Below are positions 21,778-31,453 of a DNA stretch of 64,000 bases, in pieces. Position numbers and translations under genes: made by a program. Position 1 is the first letter of the stretch. The number at the start of each line of letters is the position of its first letter. The stretch covers positions 218,400-282,399 of the forward strand of contig NZ_LMPG01000012.1 of the NCBI RefSeq assembly GCF_001423765.1, read 5' to 3'. The notes below the pieces were generated by a model, which saw nothing but the letters and a program-made list of their open reading frames with translations, was not told the origin of the DNA and searched no databases. This DNA comes from Sphingomonas sp. Leaf343 (lineage in GTDB: Bacteria; Pseudomonadota; Alphaproteobacteria; Sphingomonadales; Sphingomonadaceae).

Positions 21778-22404
21778 TCAGATAACGTCGAGCACCAGAC
21801 CGAGCGATCGCGCCTCCTCCGCCTCGATGTACCAGTTGGCCGGAGCCTTCTCCAGCAACTGCTCCATCGTCACGCGCGTGCCGCGTATCAGGTCCTCGAA
21901 CCCCTCGTTCTGGATGTTGATCGAATCCTCGATCTCGTGGAGCTTCGCCTTCAGCGTCCATGACAGGCTGTTGAGCGGCCCGTTGAGCTGAATGGTCGAC
22001 TGCATCTGCCGCTCGTGGATCATCACGCGGCTGTTCTTGGTCAGAAAGCGGCTGTCGGCGGGGAACGCCGCCATCAGCGTCGCGCCGGCGGAATAGACCG
22101 CGACCTTGCCCAGGAACAGCGTCTCGCGTCCGGTGTAGTCCCGCAGTAGCCGGATCGAGTCGCCCATCGCCCTCGCCATTTCCGGATCGCCGCCCAGCGT
22201 CGTGAGCGACAGGACGAGAGGGCCGTCCCCGGGCGCGGCGGCCAACTGGTCCTTGAACGTGGCGTACATCGCCTCGTTGACCGGACCGTAGAGCTGGATG
22301 TGGGGACTGGCGAGCAACGGATAGTTGCGCGCGTTGCTGGCGGGAGAGGTGTCGGTCATGGCGCGGCGAACCGCCTGCGCCGGTACTGGTTCCGCCGCGG
22401 ACAT
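21778..22404 (-). CDS. ClpP-like (S14 family) protease
   Basis: A divergent ClpP-fold serine protease. Visible: the N-terminal strand IQLYGPVNEAMY, LVLSLTTLGGDPEMA (equivalent to the NSPGG oxyanion region, altered), the nucleophile in KVAVYSAGATLMAAF and the catalytic His in RVMIHERQ. Length is 208 residues from ATG 22404; ATG 22359 would remove 15 unconserved residues and neither has a strong ribosome site. No Clp ATPase lies nearby. Such sphingomonad proteins probably act alone or with an unlinked partner; substrate unknown. It is divergent from the SDR gene with 106 bases between. Confidence 0.78.
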   Translation of the reverse strand: MSAAEPVPAQAVRRAMTDTSPASNARNYPLLASPHIQLYGPVNEAMYATFKDQLAAAPGDGPLVLSLTTLGGDPEMARAMGDSIRLLRDYTGRETLFLGKVAVYSAGATLMAAFPADSRFLTKNSRVMIHERQMQSTIQLNGPLNSLSWTLKAKLHEIEDSINIQNEGFEDLIRGTRVTMEQLLEKAPANWYIEAEEARSLGLVLDVI

Positions 22405-22510
22405 AGATATCTTTGGCGCCTCATCACTTATGTATCCTTTTCAGGTGGTTGCCGGGAACCAGCGCATTCCGGCCCGGTTGCCACGAGCATCATCCGCCAA
22501 AGGAAATCGC

Positions 22511-23509
22511 ATGTCCGTGACGCTCAAGCCGCTCGCCGAACAGGTCATCGTCATCACCGGCGCAAGCTCCGGCATCGGCCTTGCCACCGCACGGACCGCC
22601 GCACGGGCGGGCGCAAAGGTCGTGCTGGTGGCGCGATCGGAGGACGTGCTGCGCGATATCGTCGCGGAGATGGAGGCGGAGGGATGTTCGGTCGCCGGCA
22701 AGGCCGCCGATGTCGGCGACCGTGCCGGGCTGGAAGCGGCGGCGGCGCATGCCGTCGAGCGGTTCGGCCGGATCGACACCTGGATCAACGACGCCGGCGT
22801 CGCGATCTATGCCAAACTGCTGGAAACGTCCGACGACGAGCATGAACGGCTGTTCCGGACCAACTATTTCGGGACGGTGCACGGGTGCCAGGCCGCGGTG
22901 CCGCATCTGCGCCGACAGGGCGGTGCGCTCATCACCGTCGCGTCGATCGTGTCCGATATGGCGAGCCCGGTGATGGGGGCCTATGCCGCATCGAAGCATG
23001 CCGTGAAGGCCTATGTCGAGGGGCTGCGGATGGAACTGGCGGCGGCGGGCGAACCGATCGTGGTGACGCTGGTGAAGCCGTCCGGCATCGACACGCCGAT
23101 CGGACAGCATGCCGCCAATCACGAGGGCGGCGAGGCGCAGATCCCGCCCCCGGCCTATGATCCGCAACTGGTCGCGGACGCGATCCTCGATTGCGCTGTG
23201 CACGCCCGGCGCGAGGTGACGGTGGGCGGCGCGGGCCGGATGCAGGCACTGTTCGCGGCGCATTTTCCGGCCCTGTACGAGAAGCTGGCCCCGATCGCAG
23301 CGCGCAGCTTCGTCGATCGCCACAAGGAACAGCCGGGCCCAAGCAACCTGAAATGGGGCGTCCGGGCGGGGGAGGTGCGATCCGGCGAACACCCCGCGGC
23401 CCGAAAGACCAGCGTGTACACAGCGGCGGCGCTACATCCGAAGACGACGGCGGCGATCGGGATCGTGGCGGTGACCGCGGCGGTGCTGGCGGGACGGCGG
23501 CGCGGTTGA
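22511..23509 (+). CDS. Short-chain dehydrogenase with C-terminal membrane segment
   Basis: The 332-residue protein starts at ATG 22511 with AAAGGAAA upstream. The SDR core shows the cofactor motif TGASSGIG (16-23), NDAGV in place of NAGV, and catalytic Ser and YAASK. After the core come about 70 extra residues, ending with a hydrophobic helix (AAIGIVAVTAAVLAG) and a GRRRG tail, which would anchor the enzyme to the inner membrane. This long form (DUF-like extension) is familiar from sphingomonad and mycobacterial SDRs; substrate unknown. Confidence 0.85.
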   Translation: MSVTLKPLAEQVIVITGASSGIGLATARTAARAGAKVVLVARSEDVLRDIVAEMEAEGCSVAGKAADVGDRAGLEAAAAHAVERFGRIDTWINDAGVAIYAKLLETSDDEHERLFRTNYFGTVHGCQAAVPHLRRQGGALITVASIVSDMASPVMGAYAASKHAVKAYVEGLRMELAAAGEPIVVTLVKPSGIDTPIGQHAANHEGGEAQIPPPAYDPQLVADAILDCAVHARREVTVGGAGRMQALFAAHFPALYEKLAPIAARSFVDRHKEQPGPSNLKWGVRAGEVRSGEHPAARKTSVYTAAALHPKTTAAIGIVAVTAAVLAGRRRG

Positions 23510-23540
23510 CGATGGGCCCGGATTAATCGATCATCCGCTT

Positions 23541-23774
23541 ATGCAGCTTCCGGACTTCGACAGCATCGCCATTGATCCGGGCGTCTGCGGCGGGCGTCCC
23601 GTTATCGCAGGTACGCGCATGCGGGTAAGCGATATTCTGGAGATGCTGGCCGGAGGTGCAACAGAGACAGAGATCGTCGCGGATTTTTCTTACATCTCTG
23701 AGGCGGATATCCGGGCATGCCTGTCATTCGCGGCCCACGCCGCCAATCATCCGATCGTTATGGCTGCTGAGTGA
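23541..23774 (+). CDS. DUF433 antitoxin
   Basis: This 77-residue protein has the DUF433 pattern: IAIDPGVCGGRPVIAGTRMRV, then a helix-turn-helix-like region (DILEMLAGGATETEIVADF, ISEADIRACLSFAA). DUF433 proteins are antitoxins with a winged HTH that pair with DUF5615 PIN-like toxins and probably repress their own promoter. The gene overlaps the toxin gene (GTGA), as in most such modules. Confidence 0.88.
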   Translation: MQLPDFDSIAIDPGVCGGRPVIAGTRMRVSDILEMLAGGATETEIVADFSYISEADIRACLSFAAHAANHPIVMAAE

Positions 23775-24094
23775 AGTTCCTCGTCGATGCACAGCTTCCA
23801 CCGGCATTGTGCGGCTGGTTGATGTACAAGGGACATGAGGCGATCCATGTCATCGATGTTGGTATGATCGGTGCCGCCGACCGGGAAATCGCAAACTACG
23901 CCGAACAGGGGAATCTGATCCTTGTCAGCAAGGATGAGGACTTCCTGCTGCTCCGGTTGCCGGATCGCTTTGTTCTCTTGTGGCTGCGTGTCGGCAACGC
24001 CACAAATCGTGCCTTGACCGTTTGGCTGCAAGCGCGTTGGCCAACGATCGTCGGAATGCTGACGACCGGTGAGCGACTGGTCGAGGTCAGGTGA
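23771..24094 (+). CDS. DUF5615 PIN-like toxin
   Basis: The 107-residue protein begins MKFLVDAQLPPAL, with the PIN-domain first Asp (Asp6), followed by HVIDVGM, DREIANYAEQGNLILVSKDEDF (acidic pair DED near 58-60) and a C-terminal helix. DUF5615 domains are PIN-like ribonucleases acting as toxins with DUF433. Start is GTG 23771, inside the antitoxin's stop region. The pair sits between two parts of the succinate dehydrogenase locus and points toward sdhA. Confidence 0.88.
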   Translation: MKFLVDAQLPPALCGWLMYKGHEAIHVIDVGMIGAADREIANYAEQGNLILVSKDEDFLLLRLPDRFVLLWLRVGNATNRALTVWLQARWPTIVGMLTTGERLVEVR

Positions 24095-24186
24095 CGCCGG
24101 CGATGCCTACGGAGTAACTCGATCGGAGCCGATGTTCGCCGCGACGGACGAGCATCGCCCGCAGGGGTCATCCTGCCGGCGACCGC

Positions 24187-24214
24187 ACGGGCGGCGGCCG
24201 CAGCCACCGCCCGT
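24187..24214 (-). terminator. Hairpin after sdhA
   Basis: ACGGGCGG (24187-24194) pairs perfectly with CCGCCCGT (24207-24214), 6 bases beyond the sdhA stop codon. It is also in position to end the convergent toxin-antitoxin transcript. No T-run is present. Confidence 0.5.
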
Positions 24215-24219
24215 CCCGA

Positions 24220-26022
24220 TCAATACACCCGCTTCTTCGGCTTGATGTAGTCGATGTCGTCGGTCATCGTATAGTCGTGGACCGGGCGATAATCGATCGC
24301 GACGCCGCCGCCCTTGCCGCCCCAGCCGTCGAACGTCGTCAGCGTGTGCTTCATCCAGCCGGCATCGTCGCGCTCGGGGAAGTCCTCGTGCATGTGGGCG
24401 CCGCGGGATTCCTTGCGGTTTTCCGCCGCCTTGATCGTCACCGATGCCTGCGCCATCAGGTTATCGAGTTCCAGCGTCTCGACCAGATCGGTATTCCAGA
24501 TCAGCGAGCGATCCTTGACCGACACGTCCTGCAGGCCGGCATAGATCTTCTCCATCTGGGCGACGCCCTCGGTCAGGAGCGCGCTGTCGCGGAACACTGC
24601 GCAGTGCTTCTGCATGGTGCGCTGCATCTCGACGCGCAGCTTCGCGGTCGGGGAGCTACCGGCGGCGTGGCGGAACGTGTCGAGCCGGCCCAGCGCCATC
24701 TCCTCCGAACCCTTGGGCAGCGGATTGTGCGGCGTGCCGGGCTTCAGCTGGTCCTTGATGCGCAGGCCGGTCGCGCGGCCGAACACCACGAGATCGATCA
24801 GCGAGTTGGAGCCGAGCCGGTTGGCGCCGTGGACGGAGACGCACGCCGCCTCCCCGACCGCGAACAGGCCGGGAACGATGCTGTCGGGGTCACCATCCTT
24901 CAGACGCACGACCTCGCCGTGATAGTTGGTCGGGATGCCGCCCATATTGTAGTGGACGGTCGGCGTGACCGGCAGCGCCTGACGCGTCAGGTCGACGCCG
25001 GCGAAGATCTTGCCCGTCTCGGTGATGCCCGGCAGCCGCTCCGCCAGCACCTTCGGATCGATGTGATCGAGGTGGAGGAAGATGTGGTCCTTGTGCTCGC
25101 CGACGCCGCGGCCTTCGCGCATCTCCATCGCCATCGAGCGCGAGACGACGTCGCGCGACGCCAGGTCCTTCGCCGACGGGGCATAGCGCTCCATGAAGCG
25201 CTCGCCCTCCGAGTTGGTCAGATAGCCACCCTCGCCGCGTGCGCCCTCGGTGATGAGAACGCCCGCGCCGTAGATGCCGGTCGGGTGGAACTGGACGAAT
25301 TCCATGTCCTGCAACGGCAGGCCGGCACGCAGCACCATCGCGTTGCCGTCGCCGGTGCAGGTGTGCGCCGACGTTGCCGAGAAATAGCAGCGGCCGTACC
25401 CGCCCGTCGCCAGCACCACCTGATGCGCGCGGAAGCGGTGGATCGAGCCGTCTTCCATGCACAGCGCGATCACGCCGCGGCAGACGCCGTTTTCCATGAT
25501 GAGGTCGAGCGCAAAATATTCGACGTAGAAGTCCGCGTCGTACTTCAGCGACTGCTGGTACAGGGCGTGCAGCATCGCGTGGCCGGTGCGGTCGGCGGCG
25601 GCGCAGGTGCGCTGCACCGGCGGGCCTTCGCCCATATTCTGCATGTGGCCGCCGAACGGACGCTGATAGATCGTCCCGTCCTCGTTGCGGCTGAACGGCA
25701 CGCCGGCATGTTCCAGCTCGTAGACCGCCTGCGGAGCCTCGCGACAGAGATACTCGATCGCGTCCTGATCGCCGAGCCAGTCGGAACCCTTGACGGTGTC
25801 GTACATGTGCCACGACCAGTGATCGGGCGAGTTGTTGCCGAGCGAGGCGGCGATGCCGCCCTGCGCCGCGACGGTGTGCGAGCGGGTCGGGAACACCTTG
25901 GTGATGCAGGCGGTCTTCAGGCCCGCCTCGGCGATGCCCATCGTCGCGCGCAGGCCGGAGCCGCCCGCGCCCACCACGACCGCGTCGTAGGTGTGGTCGA
26001 TGATCTTGTACGAGGCGACCAT
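24220..26022 (-). CDS. sdhA: Succinate dehydrogenase flavoprotein subunit
   Basis: SdhA oxidises succinate to fumarate with covalently bound FAD. The 600-residue sequence has the dinucleotide motif GAGGSGLRA (18-26), the FAD-linking His49 in [11 protein letters not shown], the substrate loop [11 protein letters not shown], the catalytic region RGEGGYLTN, and [11 protein letters not shown] near the C-terminus. ATG 26022 overlaps the sdhD stop by one base (TAATG), so translation is coupled. Confidence 0.97.
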   Translation of the reverse strand: MVASYKIIDHTYDAVVVGAGGSGLRATMGIAEAGLKTACITKVFPTRSHTVAAQGGIAASLGNNSPDHWSWHMYDTVKGSDWLGDQDAIEYLCREAPQAVYELEHAGVPFSRNEDGTIYQRPFGGHMQNMGEGPPVQRTCAAADRTGHAMLHALYQQSLKYDADFYVEYFALDLIMENGVCRGVIALCMEDGSIHRFRAHQVVLATGGYGRCYFSATSAHTCTGDGNAMVLRAGLPLQDMEFVQFHPTGIYGAGVLITEGARGEGGYLTNSEGERFMERYAPSAKDLASRDVVSRSMAMEMREGRGVGEHKDHIFLHLDHIDPKVLAERLPGITETGKIFAGVDLTRQALPVTPTVHYNMGGIPTNYHGEVVRLKDGDPDSIVPGLFAVGEAACVSVHGANRLGSNSLIDLVVFGRATGLRIKDQLKPGTPHNPLPKGSEEMALGRLDTFRHAAGSSPTAKLRVEMQRTMQKHCAVFRDSALLTEGVAQMEKIYAGLQDVSVKDRSLIWNTDLVETLELDNLMAQASVTIKAAENRKESRGAHMHEDFPERDDAGWMKHTLTTFDGWGGKGGGVAIDYRPVHDYTMTDDIDYIKPKKRVY

Positions 26023-26399
26023 TATGCTGCGGCTCCGAAGGCGATCTTGAGGATGGCGAAGATGGCGGTGCCACCCAGCGCCACCACGAAGAAGTTGAGC
26101 GCGACCATGAACACCACGCGGCTGGCGTCGTGCTGGTAATCCTCGATCACCACCTGCAACCCCATGCGGAAATGCCAGAACACTGACAGGACCAGCAGCG
26201 CCATCGGGATCGCGACCCACGCGCTTTCCAGCCACAGCCGCATCGTCATATAGTCATAGGCGGGCTGGCGCGCGATCGAGATCAGCAGCCATGACATCAG
26301 CAGGAAGTTCGATCCCGCGGTCAGCCGCTGCTGCCACCAATGGTGCGCGCCTTCCTTGGCCGAACCGAGACCGCGCACGCGGCCGAGCGAGGAGCGCAT
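26022..26399 (-). CDS. sdhD: Succinate dehydrogenase membrane anchor SdhD
   Basis: The 125-residue protein has three transmembrane segments (about 30-50, 57-77, 97-120) and the family motif [18 protein letters not shown], which includes the haem b ligand His and quinone-site residues. It starts at ATG 26399, overlapping the sdhC stop (TGATG), and ends one base into sdhA. Confidence 0.93.
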   Translation of the reverse strand: MRSSLGRVRGLGSAKEGAHHWWQQRLTAGSNFLLMSWLLISIARQPAYDYMTMRLWLESAWVAIPMALLVLSVFWHFRMGLQVVIEDYQHDASRVVFMVALNFFVVALGGTAIFAILKIAFGAAA

Positions 26400-26809
26400 C
26401 ACTTCATCCCCAGATAGAGCCAGAACAGCGCGGTCAGCGTCACCGACGCGACCATCGTCAGCATGGCATAGGTCTTGTTCGTCTTCAGCTCGTACCCCGC
26501 GCCCGTGTCGAGCACGAGGTGGCGGATGCCCGTCATCATGTGCTGGAACAGCGACAGCGTCAGCCCGATCGCGACCACGAAGCCCGGGATGTTGAGGCCG
26601 CCCGCGTCGACCGTGAAGACGTCGCGGAACGTCGCATAGCTTTCGGCACCGCCGGCGATCGCCGCCAGCCACCAGACCAGCAGCAGCGCACCGACGGTGG
26701 CCATGCCGCTGCCGGTGACGCGGTGCAGGATCGAGACCAGCATGTGCGGGCCCCATTTCCAGATGCCCAGATGCGGGGATAACGGACGGGCGGGATTGCG
26801 GGATGCCAA
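26399..26809 (-). CDS. sdhC: Succinate dehydrogenase cytochrome b556 subunit SdhC
   Basis: SdhC anchors the complex and binds haem b and quinone. I choose TTG 26809, because GAGGAC lies about 9 bases upstream and the resulting N-terminus ([23 protein letters not shown]) is the one typical of alphaproteobacterial SdhC; the only in-frame ATG nearby would cut off the conserved LSPHL part. The 136 residues contain SILHRVTG, three membrane helices and [12 protein letters not shown]. It is the first gene of sdhCDA, divergent from the chemoreceptor genes. Confidence 0.92.
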   Translation of the reverse strand: MASRNPARPLSPHLGIWKWGPHMLVSILHRVTGSGMATVGALLLVWWLAAIAGGAESYATFRDVFTVDAGGLNIPGFVVAIGLTLSLFQHMMTGIRHLVLDTGAGYELKTNKTYAMLTMVASVTLTALFWLYLGMK

Positions 26810-26979
26810 GGCGGATGGTCCTCGTCGCGGGTGAACGGCTGTTTCGTCCCGCCTATGATGCGGCGCGCGCGGATGCAAGGACATGCCGACCGCAGGCGGG
26901 ACAGGGCGGTCGCGATCCTTACTCCAGGTTAACCTCTTTGCGATACGCCCCGTCCATCGCATTTCGGGGACACCACCAC

Positions 26980-28335
26980 GTGATCAAAGACCTTCCAGCA
27001 CCCGGGTCCGTCGCTGCCGGCATGGATATTGGATCGCGCCTGCGCGCGTTCGATTTCGATGACACGATGATCGCGACCGCCCGCGCCTGCTGGACCTTGC
27101 TGGAGCCGGACGCGCGGCCGATCGCGGTGGCGTATTGGCGGCAATGGCAGCGATCGTTCGGCGACACGATCGACTGGGCCCCGCACGAGGTCGAGAAGAT
27201 GGTCGATCTGGGCTGCGTCTTCCTGCGCGACCGCTTCCTGTACACCAATCAGCGCGGATGGGTCGAATCGGTCGAGCGTTCCGTCGCCGCCGCATTCGCC
27301 GCCAAGGTATCGCCGATGGCGCTGTTGTCGATGATCGCCGCCAGCGACCGGGCCGCGCTGGACGTGATGCTGGCCCGTGTCGAGCCGATCGACCCGCAAT
27401 TGCTGCTGATGATCGGCGTGCTGACGCGGCTGTCGATGCTGGAATGCGATGTCACGCTGGCGATCTACGAAGAATATAACGAGCATGTCCGGCGCGGCGC
27501 ACGCGACCGGCTGGCGACCGATTTTCGCGAAGGCATCGCGCTGACCGTGGAAAGCGCCACCGAGGAGGGCCGCGCCCTGCGCGAGCGGACCGTCCGCAGT
27601 TCCAACGCCACCCGCGGCATGCTGGGCAAGGCGTCCGAAGTCGCCGCCGCCGCCGAACAGTCCGCCGTCGCGATGCGGGAGGCGGCGCAGACCGCCGCCG
27701 GCCTGATCCGCGCGATCGAGGATGCCCGCAACGAGGTGGAGGCCGCCGCCGAGATCGCGACCCGCGCCAGCGCGCAGGCCAGCCAGGCGGTCGGCATGTC
27801 CGAAACCCTGTCGGACCACGCCAAGTCGATCGAATCGATCCTGGGCCTGATCCGCGACATCGCCGGCCAGACCAACTTGCTGGCGCTGAACGCCACGATC
27901 GAGGCCGCCCGTGCGGGCGATGCCGGTCGCGGCTTCGCCGTGGTCGCGCAGGAGGTGAAATCGCTCGCGTCGCAGACCGCGCGCGCCACCGACGACATCG
28001 CCGCCAAGATCGCCGCGATCCAGTCGGCGACGCGCTCGACCGTGGAAACCAACGCGTCGATCAAGTCGACCGTCGCGGAGGTGCAGGAAAGCGCCGACCG
28101 CATCCGCTACGCGATGGAGGCGCAGGCGCAGACCGTCACCGCGATCACCGCCGCCGTCGACGAGACCGCGCTGGCCGCCGATTCGATGTCGGGCACGATC
28201 ACCGCGATCCGCGAGGATACCGAAGCCGTCGCGACCGAGATCGACTGGGTCGGTCGCGGCTTCGACGTGCTCGACAGCCGTCTTGGCAGCCTGAAGACCA
28301 GCGCCGGCGATTTCGTCGCCAAGGTCGCGGCCTGA
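26980..28335 (+). CDS. Soluble chemoreceptor with globin-like sensor, copy 1
   Basis: A 451-residue methyl-accepting chemotaxis protein with no membrane segment. Residues 1-165 look like a protoglobin-type helical sensor ([18 protein letters not shown], then a helix ending [15 protein letters not shown], as in globin-coupled sensors), but I cannot place the proximal haem His. Residues 200-450 form the coiled-coil signalling domain with the conserved tip [20 protein letters not shown]. There is no C-terminal CheR/CheB tether. GTG 26980 is my start (GGGGA upstream); ATG 27022 is possible. The next gene is a paralogue 9 bases away. Confidence 0.85.
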   Translation: MIKDLPAPGSVAAGMDIGSRLRAFDFDDTMIATARACWTLLEPDARPIAVAYWRQWQRSFGDTIDWAPHEVEKMVDLGCVFLRDRFLYTNQRGWVESVERSVAAAFAAKVSPMALLSMIAASDRAALDVMLARVEPIDPQLLLMIGVLTRLSMLECDVTLAIYEEYNEHVRRGARDRLATDFREGIALTVESATEEGRALRERTVRSSNATRGMLGKASEVAAAAEQSAVAMREAAQTAAGLIRAIEDARNEVEAAAEIATRASAQASQAVGMSETLSDHAKSIESILGLIRDIAGQTNLLALNATIEAARAGDAGRGFAVVAQEVKSLASQTARATDDIAAKIAAIQSATRSTVETNASIKSTVAEVQESADRIRYAMEAQAQTVTAITAAVDETALAADSMSGTITAIREDTEAVATEIDWVGRGFDVLDSRLGSLKTSAGDFVAKVAA

Positions 28336-28344
28336 GATCACCCG

Positions 28345-29703
28345 GTGGAGTCCGCCTCCTCCCGACGTCACGGTACGCAACGCTCCATCCAAGAGCGGGT
28401 GCGGGACTATGACTGGGACGGCGCGATCGAGCCGGCGTGCCGCCGGATCGCCGGCCTGCTGGTGGGGACCCCGGCGCTCCGCGCCATCGACGTGGCGTTC
28501 TGGAACTTCTATGCGCGGCATCCCGATGCCGCGCACATGCGTGCGGTGTTCACGCCGGACCGTATCGCGAGGCTCAGCGAGACGTCGGTCGGCTATGCCG
28601 CCGCGATCTACGGCGCGCCCTATGACTCGCGCTGGGAAGAGATCGCCATCGCCAACGCCGAGGGGTGCGTCAGGACGGGCGTCCCGCTGCGCGTCCTGTT
28701 GAGCGGACTGGCGTTCACGCATTCGGAAATCGTCAAGATCGTCGACCGGAATCTCGCCGACCGGGCGGAGGCGATGCTGCTGGCCGACGTCGTTCAGCGC
28801 ATGGCGCTGGTCGAGGCGGACGTGATGACCACCCATATCCGCAGCCTCGACTCGCAGCGGGCGCACAGCGAGCGGCAGGCCCGCGGCACCGCGTTCCGCG
28901 AGAAGATCGCGGGCACGATCCACGACACCGCGACGATGGGCGCGCGGTTGCGCGTGCAGGCGGGGGATGCGGCGACGTCCACGCGCCGCGTGCTCGACCG
29001 CACCAACGAGGTGGCGAGCGCCGCCGAACAGTCCGCGGTCGCGATGCGGGAAGCTGCCCAGACGGCCGCCGGCCTGATCCGCGCGATCGAGCAGGCGCGC
29101 GGCGAGGTCGACGCCGCGGCCGAGATCGCCAATCGCGCCAGCCTGCAGGCGACCGATGCGGTGGGCATGTCCGAGACGCTGTCGGGTCATGCGCAGTCGA
29201 TCGAATCGATCCTGGGCCTGATCCGGGATATCGCCGGCCAGACCAACCTGCTGGCGCTGAACGCCACGATCGAGGCGGCCCGCGCGGGCGATGCCGGTCG
29301 GGGCTTCGCCGTCGTCGCGCAGGAGGTGAAATCGCTCGCGTCGCAGACCGCACGCGCCACCGACGACATCGCCGCCAAGATCGCCGCGATCCAGTCGGCG
29401 ACGCGGTCCAACGTCGCCACCAACGCCTCGATCCGCGAAACCGTGGTCGAGGTACAGGCCAGTGCCGAACGTATCCGCGAAACCATGGGCTTGCAGGCGC
29501 AGACGGTCAGCGCGATCACCGCATCGATCGATGAAACCGCGCTGGCGGCGGACTCGATGTCGGGAAACATCGCCAACATCCGCCACGACACGCAGGCGGT
29601 CGGTGGCGAGATCGACGCGCTCGGGCGGGGTTTCGGCACGGTCGACGACGAACTCGCCCGGTTGCAGGCGGCCGCCGACGAGTTTTCCGCCAAGGTGGCC
29701 TAA
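28345..29703 (+). CDS. Soluble chemoreceptor with globin-like sensor, copy 2
   Basis: This 452-residue paralogue has the same layout: an N-terminal helical sensor (residues 20-165; [12 protein letters not shown] and [19 protein letters not shown] match protoglobin spacing but again lack the His) and a signalling domain nearly identical to copy 1. The DNA of the tip region (about 29210-29400) matches 27840-28030 almost base for base, while the sensors have diverged. It starts at GTG 28345 right after copy 1, so they form an operon. It has no membrane segment. The ligand is unknown. Confidence 0.85.
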   Translation: MESASSRRHGTQRSIQERVRDYDWDGAIEPACRRIAGLLVGTPALRAIDVAFWNFYARHPDAAHMRAVFTPDRIARLSETSVGYAAAIYGAPYDSRWEEIAIANAEGCVRTGVPLRVLLSGLAFTHSEIVKIVDRNLADRAEAMLLADVVQRMALVEADVMTTHIRSLDSQRAHSERQARGTAFREKIAGTIHDTATMGARLRVQAGDAATSTRRVLDRTNEVASAAEQSAVAMREAAQTAAGLIRAIEQARGEVDAAAEIANRASLQATDAVGMSETLSGHAQSIESILGLIRDIAGQTNLLALNATIEAARAGDAGRGFAVVAQEVKSLASQTARATDDIAAKIAAIQSATRSNVATNASIRETVVEVQASAERIRETMGLQAQTVSAITASIDETALAADSMSGNIANIRHDTQAVGGEIDALGRGFGTVDDELARLQAAADEFSAKVA

Positions 29704-29730
29704 GCGCCGCCCGCGCGGTAAGCGGCGGCC

Positions 29731-30435
29731 ATGACCATCCTTCTCACCGGATCGAGCCGCGGTATCGGCGCGGCGATCCACGACGCACTGACCGCGGCGG
29801 GCCATTCCGTGATCGGGCACGGCACCGCCAGCGGCATCCCCGCCGATTTCGACGAACCGGGCGCGGCGCCCGCCTTGTGGCGCGAGGCGCTGAACCGCGC
29901 GGACGGCGCGATCGACGTCCTAGTCAACAATGCCGGCGTGTTCGAGGCGACACCACTCGACGATCCGGACTGGCTGGCCGGCTGGGAACGGACGATGCGG
30001 ATCAACCTGACCGCCGCAGCGGAATTGTGCCGGCTGGCGGTGCTGCACTGGCAGGAGCGTGGCGTGACGACCGGGTTCAAGGGGGGCAGGATCGTCAACG
30101 TCGCCAGCCGCGCCGCCTACCGCGGCGACTCGCCCGCGCACTGGCATTATGCCGCGTCGAAGGCGGGGATGGTCGCGATGACGAAGACGATCGCCCGCGG
30201 CTATGCGGCACAGGGCATATTGGCCTTCGCGGTGTGCCCCGGCTTCACGATGACCGGCATGGCCGACGATTATCTGACCAGCCGGGGCGGCGACACATTG
30301 CTCGCCGACATCCCGCTGGGCCGCGTCGCGATGCCCGACGAGGTCGCGGCGGCGGTCAGGTTCCTCGCGCTCGATGCGCCGCCGTCGATGACCGGCGCGG
30401 TGCTGGACGTGAACGGGGCTAGTTATGTCCGCTGA
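29731..30435 (+). CDS. Short-chain dehydrogenase/reductase
   Basis: A 234-residue classical SDR: TGSSRGIG (residues 6-13), NNAGV (66-70), catalytic Ser in NVASRAA, YAASKAG and the C-terminal MTGAVLDVNG typical of FabG-like reductases. A missing acidic residue after beta-2 (IGHGTASG) leaves the NAD/NADP preference open. It overlaps the following prmA by 11 bases, implying coupled expression, but no shared pathway is evident. Confidence 0.88.
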   Translation: MTILLTGSSRGIGAAIHDALTAAGHSVIGHGTASGIPADFDEPGAAPALWREALNRADGAIDVLVNNAGVFEATPLDDPDWLAGWERTMRINLTAAAELCRLAVLHWQERGVTTGFKGGRIVNVASRAAYRGDSPAHWHYAASKAGMVAMTKTIARGYAAQGILAFAVCPGFTMTGMADDYLTSRGGDTLLADIPLGRVAMPDEVAAAVRFLALDAPPSMTGAVLDVNGASYVR

Positions 30436-31438
30436 GAGTCCGCCAGAAAACGTGCGAAGCGGTTTTTCGTCCGGCGGCGCGACCCGACAGGAAAGCTGGA
30501 AGGTCACCCTGCCCTGCACCCGCGCGGAGGCGGAGGCGATCGACATGATCGGCGAGCTGCCGTTCGACGCGGTGCTGATGACGACGGAGGTCGTGCTGGA
30601 CGATGCCGAGGCGTGGCGGCTGGACGCCTATGTCGAGCATCGGCCCGATGCGGCGTTGCTGGCGGTGCTGGCCGATCTGGTGCCGAGTGCGGCGGGCACG
30701 GAACCAGCGGTCGAGCGACTGGGCGACGAGGACTGGCTGACGATGAGCCAGGCGGGACTCGAGCCGCTGCACGTCGGCCGGTTCTTCGTCCACACCGGCG
30801 ATGCCGAGCCGCCGGCGGGTACCCGCGCCTTCCACATCGCGGCGGGGCGCGCGTTCGGGACCGGCCATCACGAAACGACCAGCGGCTGTCTGGCGATGCT
30901 GGATACGCTGGCGAACGAGGGGCGGTCGTTCGCGAATGTGGCGGATATCGGCACCGGCACCGGCCTGCTCGCCTTCGCCGCGATCGCATTATGGCCGGAC
31001 GCGGCCGTCACCGCGACCGACATCGACCCCGTCGCGATCGAGGTCACGCGCGACAACGCCGCGGCGAACGGGATCGCCATCGGCGACGGCGCGGGAACGG
31101 TCGCGCTGATCGTGGCGGACGGCACGCTGGACGACGGCATCGTCGCCCGCGCACCCTATGATCTGGTGATCGCCAACATTCTCGCCGGCCCGCTCGTGTC
31201 GATGGCCCCGGAACTGGCCGCGATCGCCGCACCGAACGCGACGATCCTGCTGGCCGGGTTGCTGGAAACGCAGCGCGAGACGGTGGTCGCGGCCTATGCC
31301 GATTGCGGCTGCACGCTCGTTGTGGTCGACCGGCGTGGCGACTGGAGCGTGCTGCGCCTGACCGCCGGAGCGGAGCGGTTCGTGCCGTCCGCGCCGTTCG
31401 AGCCCAAGGGGCGGGACGGGTGGGCGCTGGACATCTGA
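30425..31438 (+). CDS. prmA: Ribosomal protein L11 methyltransferase
   Basis: PrmA trimethylates ribosomal protein L11 using SAM. The 337-residue product has the small N-terminal L11-recognition domain, the linker GRFFVHTG, the conserved AFGTGHHETT substrate loop, the SAM motif VADIGTGTGLLAF and the NPPY-equivalent VIANILAGPL that defines the family. Start ATG 30425 lies inside the SDR gene. Extra N-terminal residues (MSAESPPENVRSGFSSGG) are unusual; a later start around residue 22 cannot be excluded. Confidence 0.92.
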   Translation: MSAESPPENVRSGFSSGGATRQESWKVTLPCTRAEAEAIDMIGELPFDAVLMTTEVVLDDAEAWRLDAYVEHRPDAALLAVLADLVPSAAGTEPAVERLGDEDWLTMSQAGLEPLHVGRFFVHTGDAEPPAGTRAFHIAAGRAFGTGHHETTSGCLAMLDTLANEGRSFANVADIGTGTGLLAFAAIALWPDAAVTATDIDPVAIEVTRDNAAANGIAIGDGAGTVALIVADGTLDDGIVARAPYDLVIANILAGPLVSMAPELAAIAAPNATILLAGLLETQRETVVAAYADCGCTLVVVDRRGDWSVLRLTAGAERFVPSAPFEPKGRDGWALDI

Positions 31439-31453
31439 TCTTCGCGCGAACCC

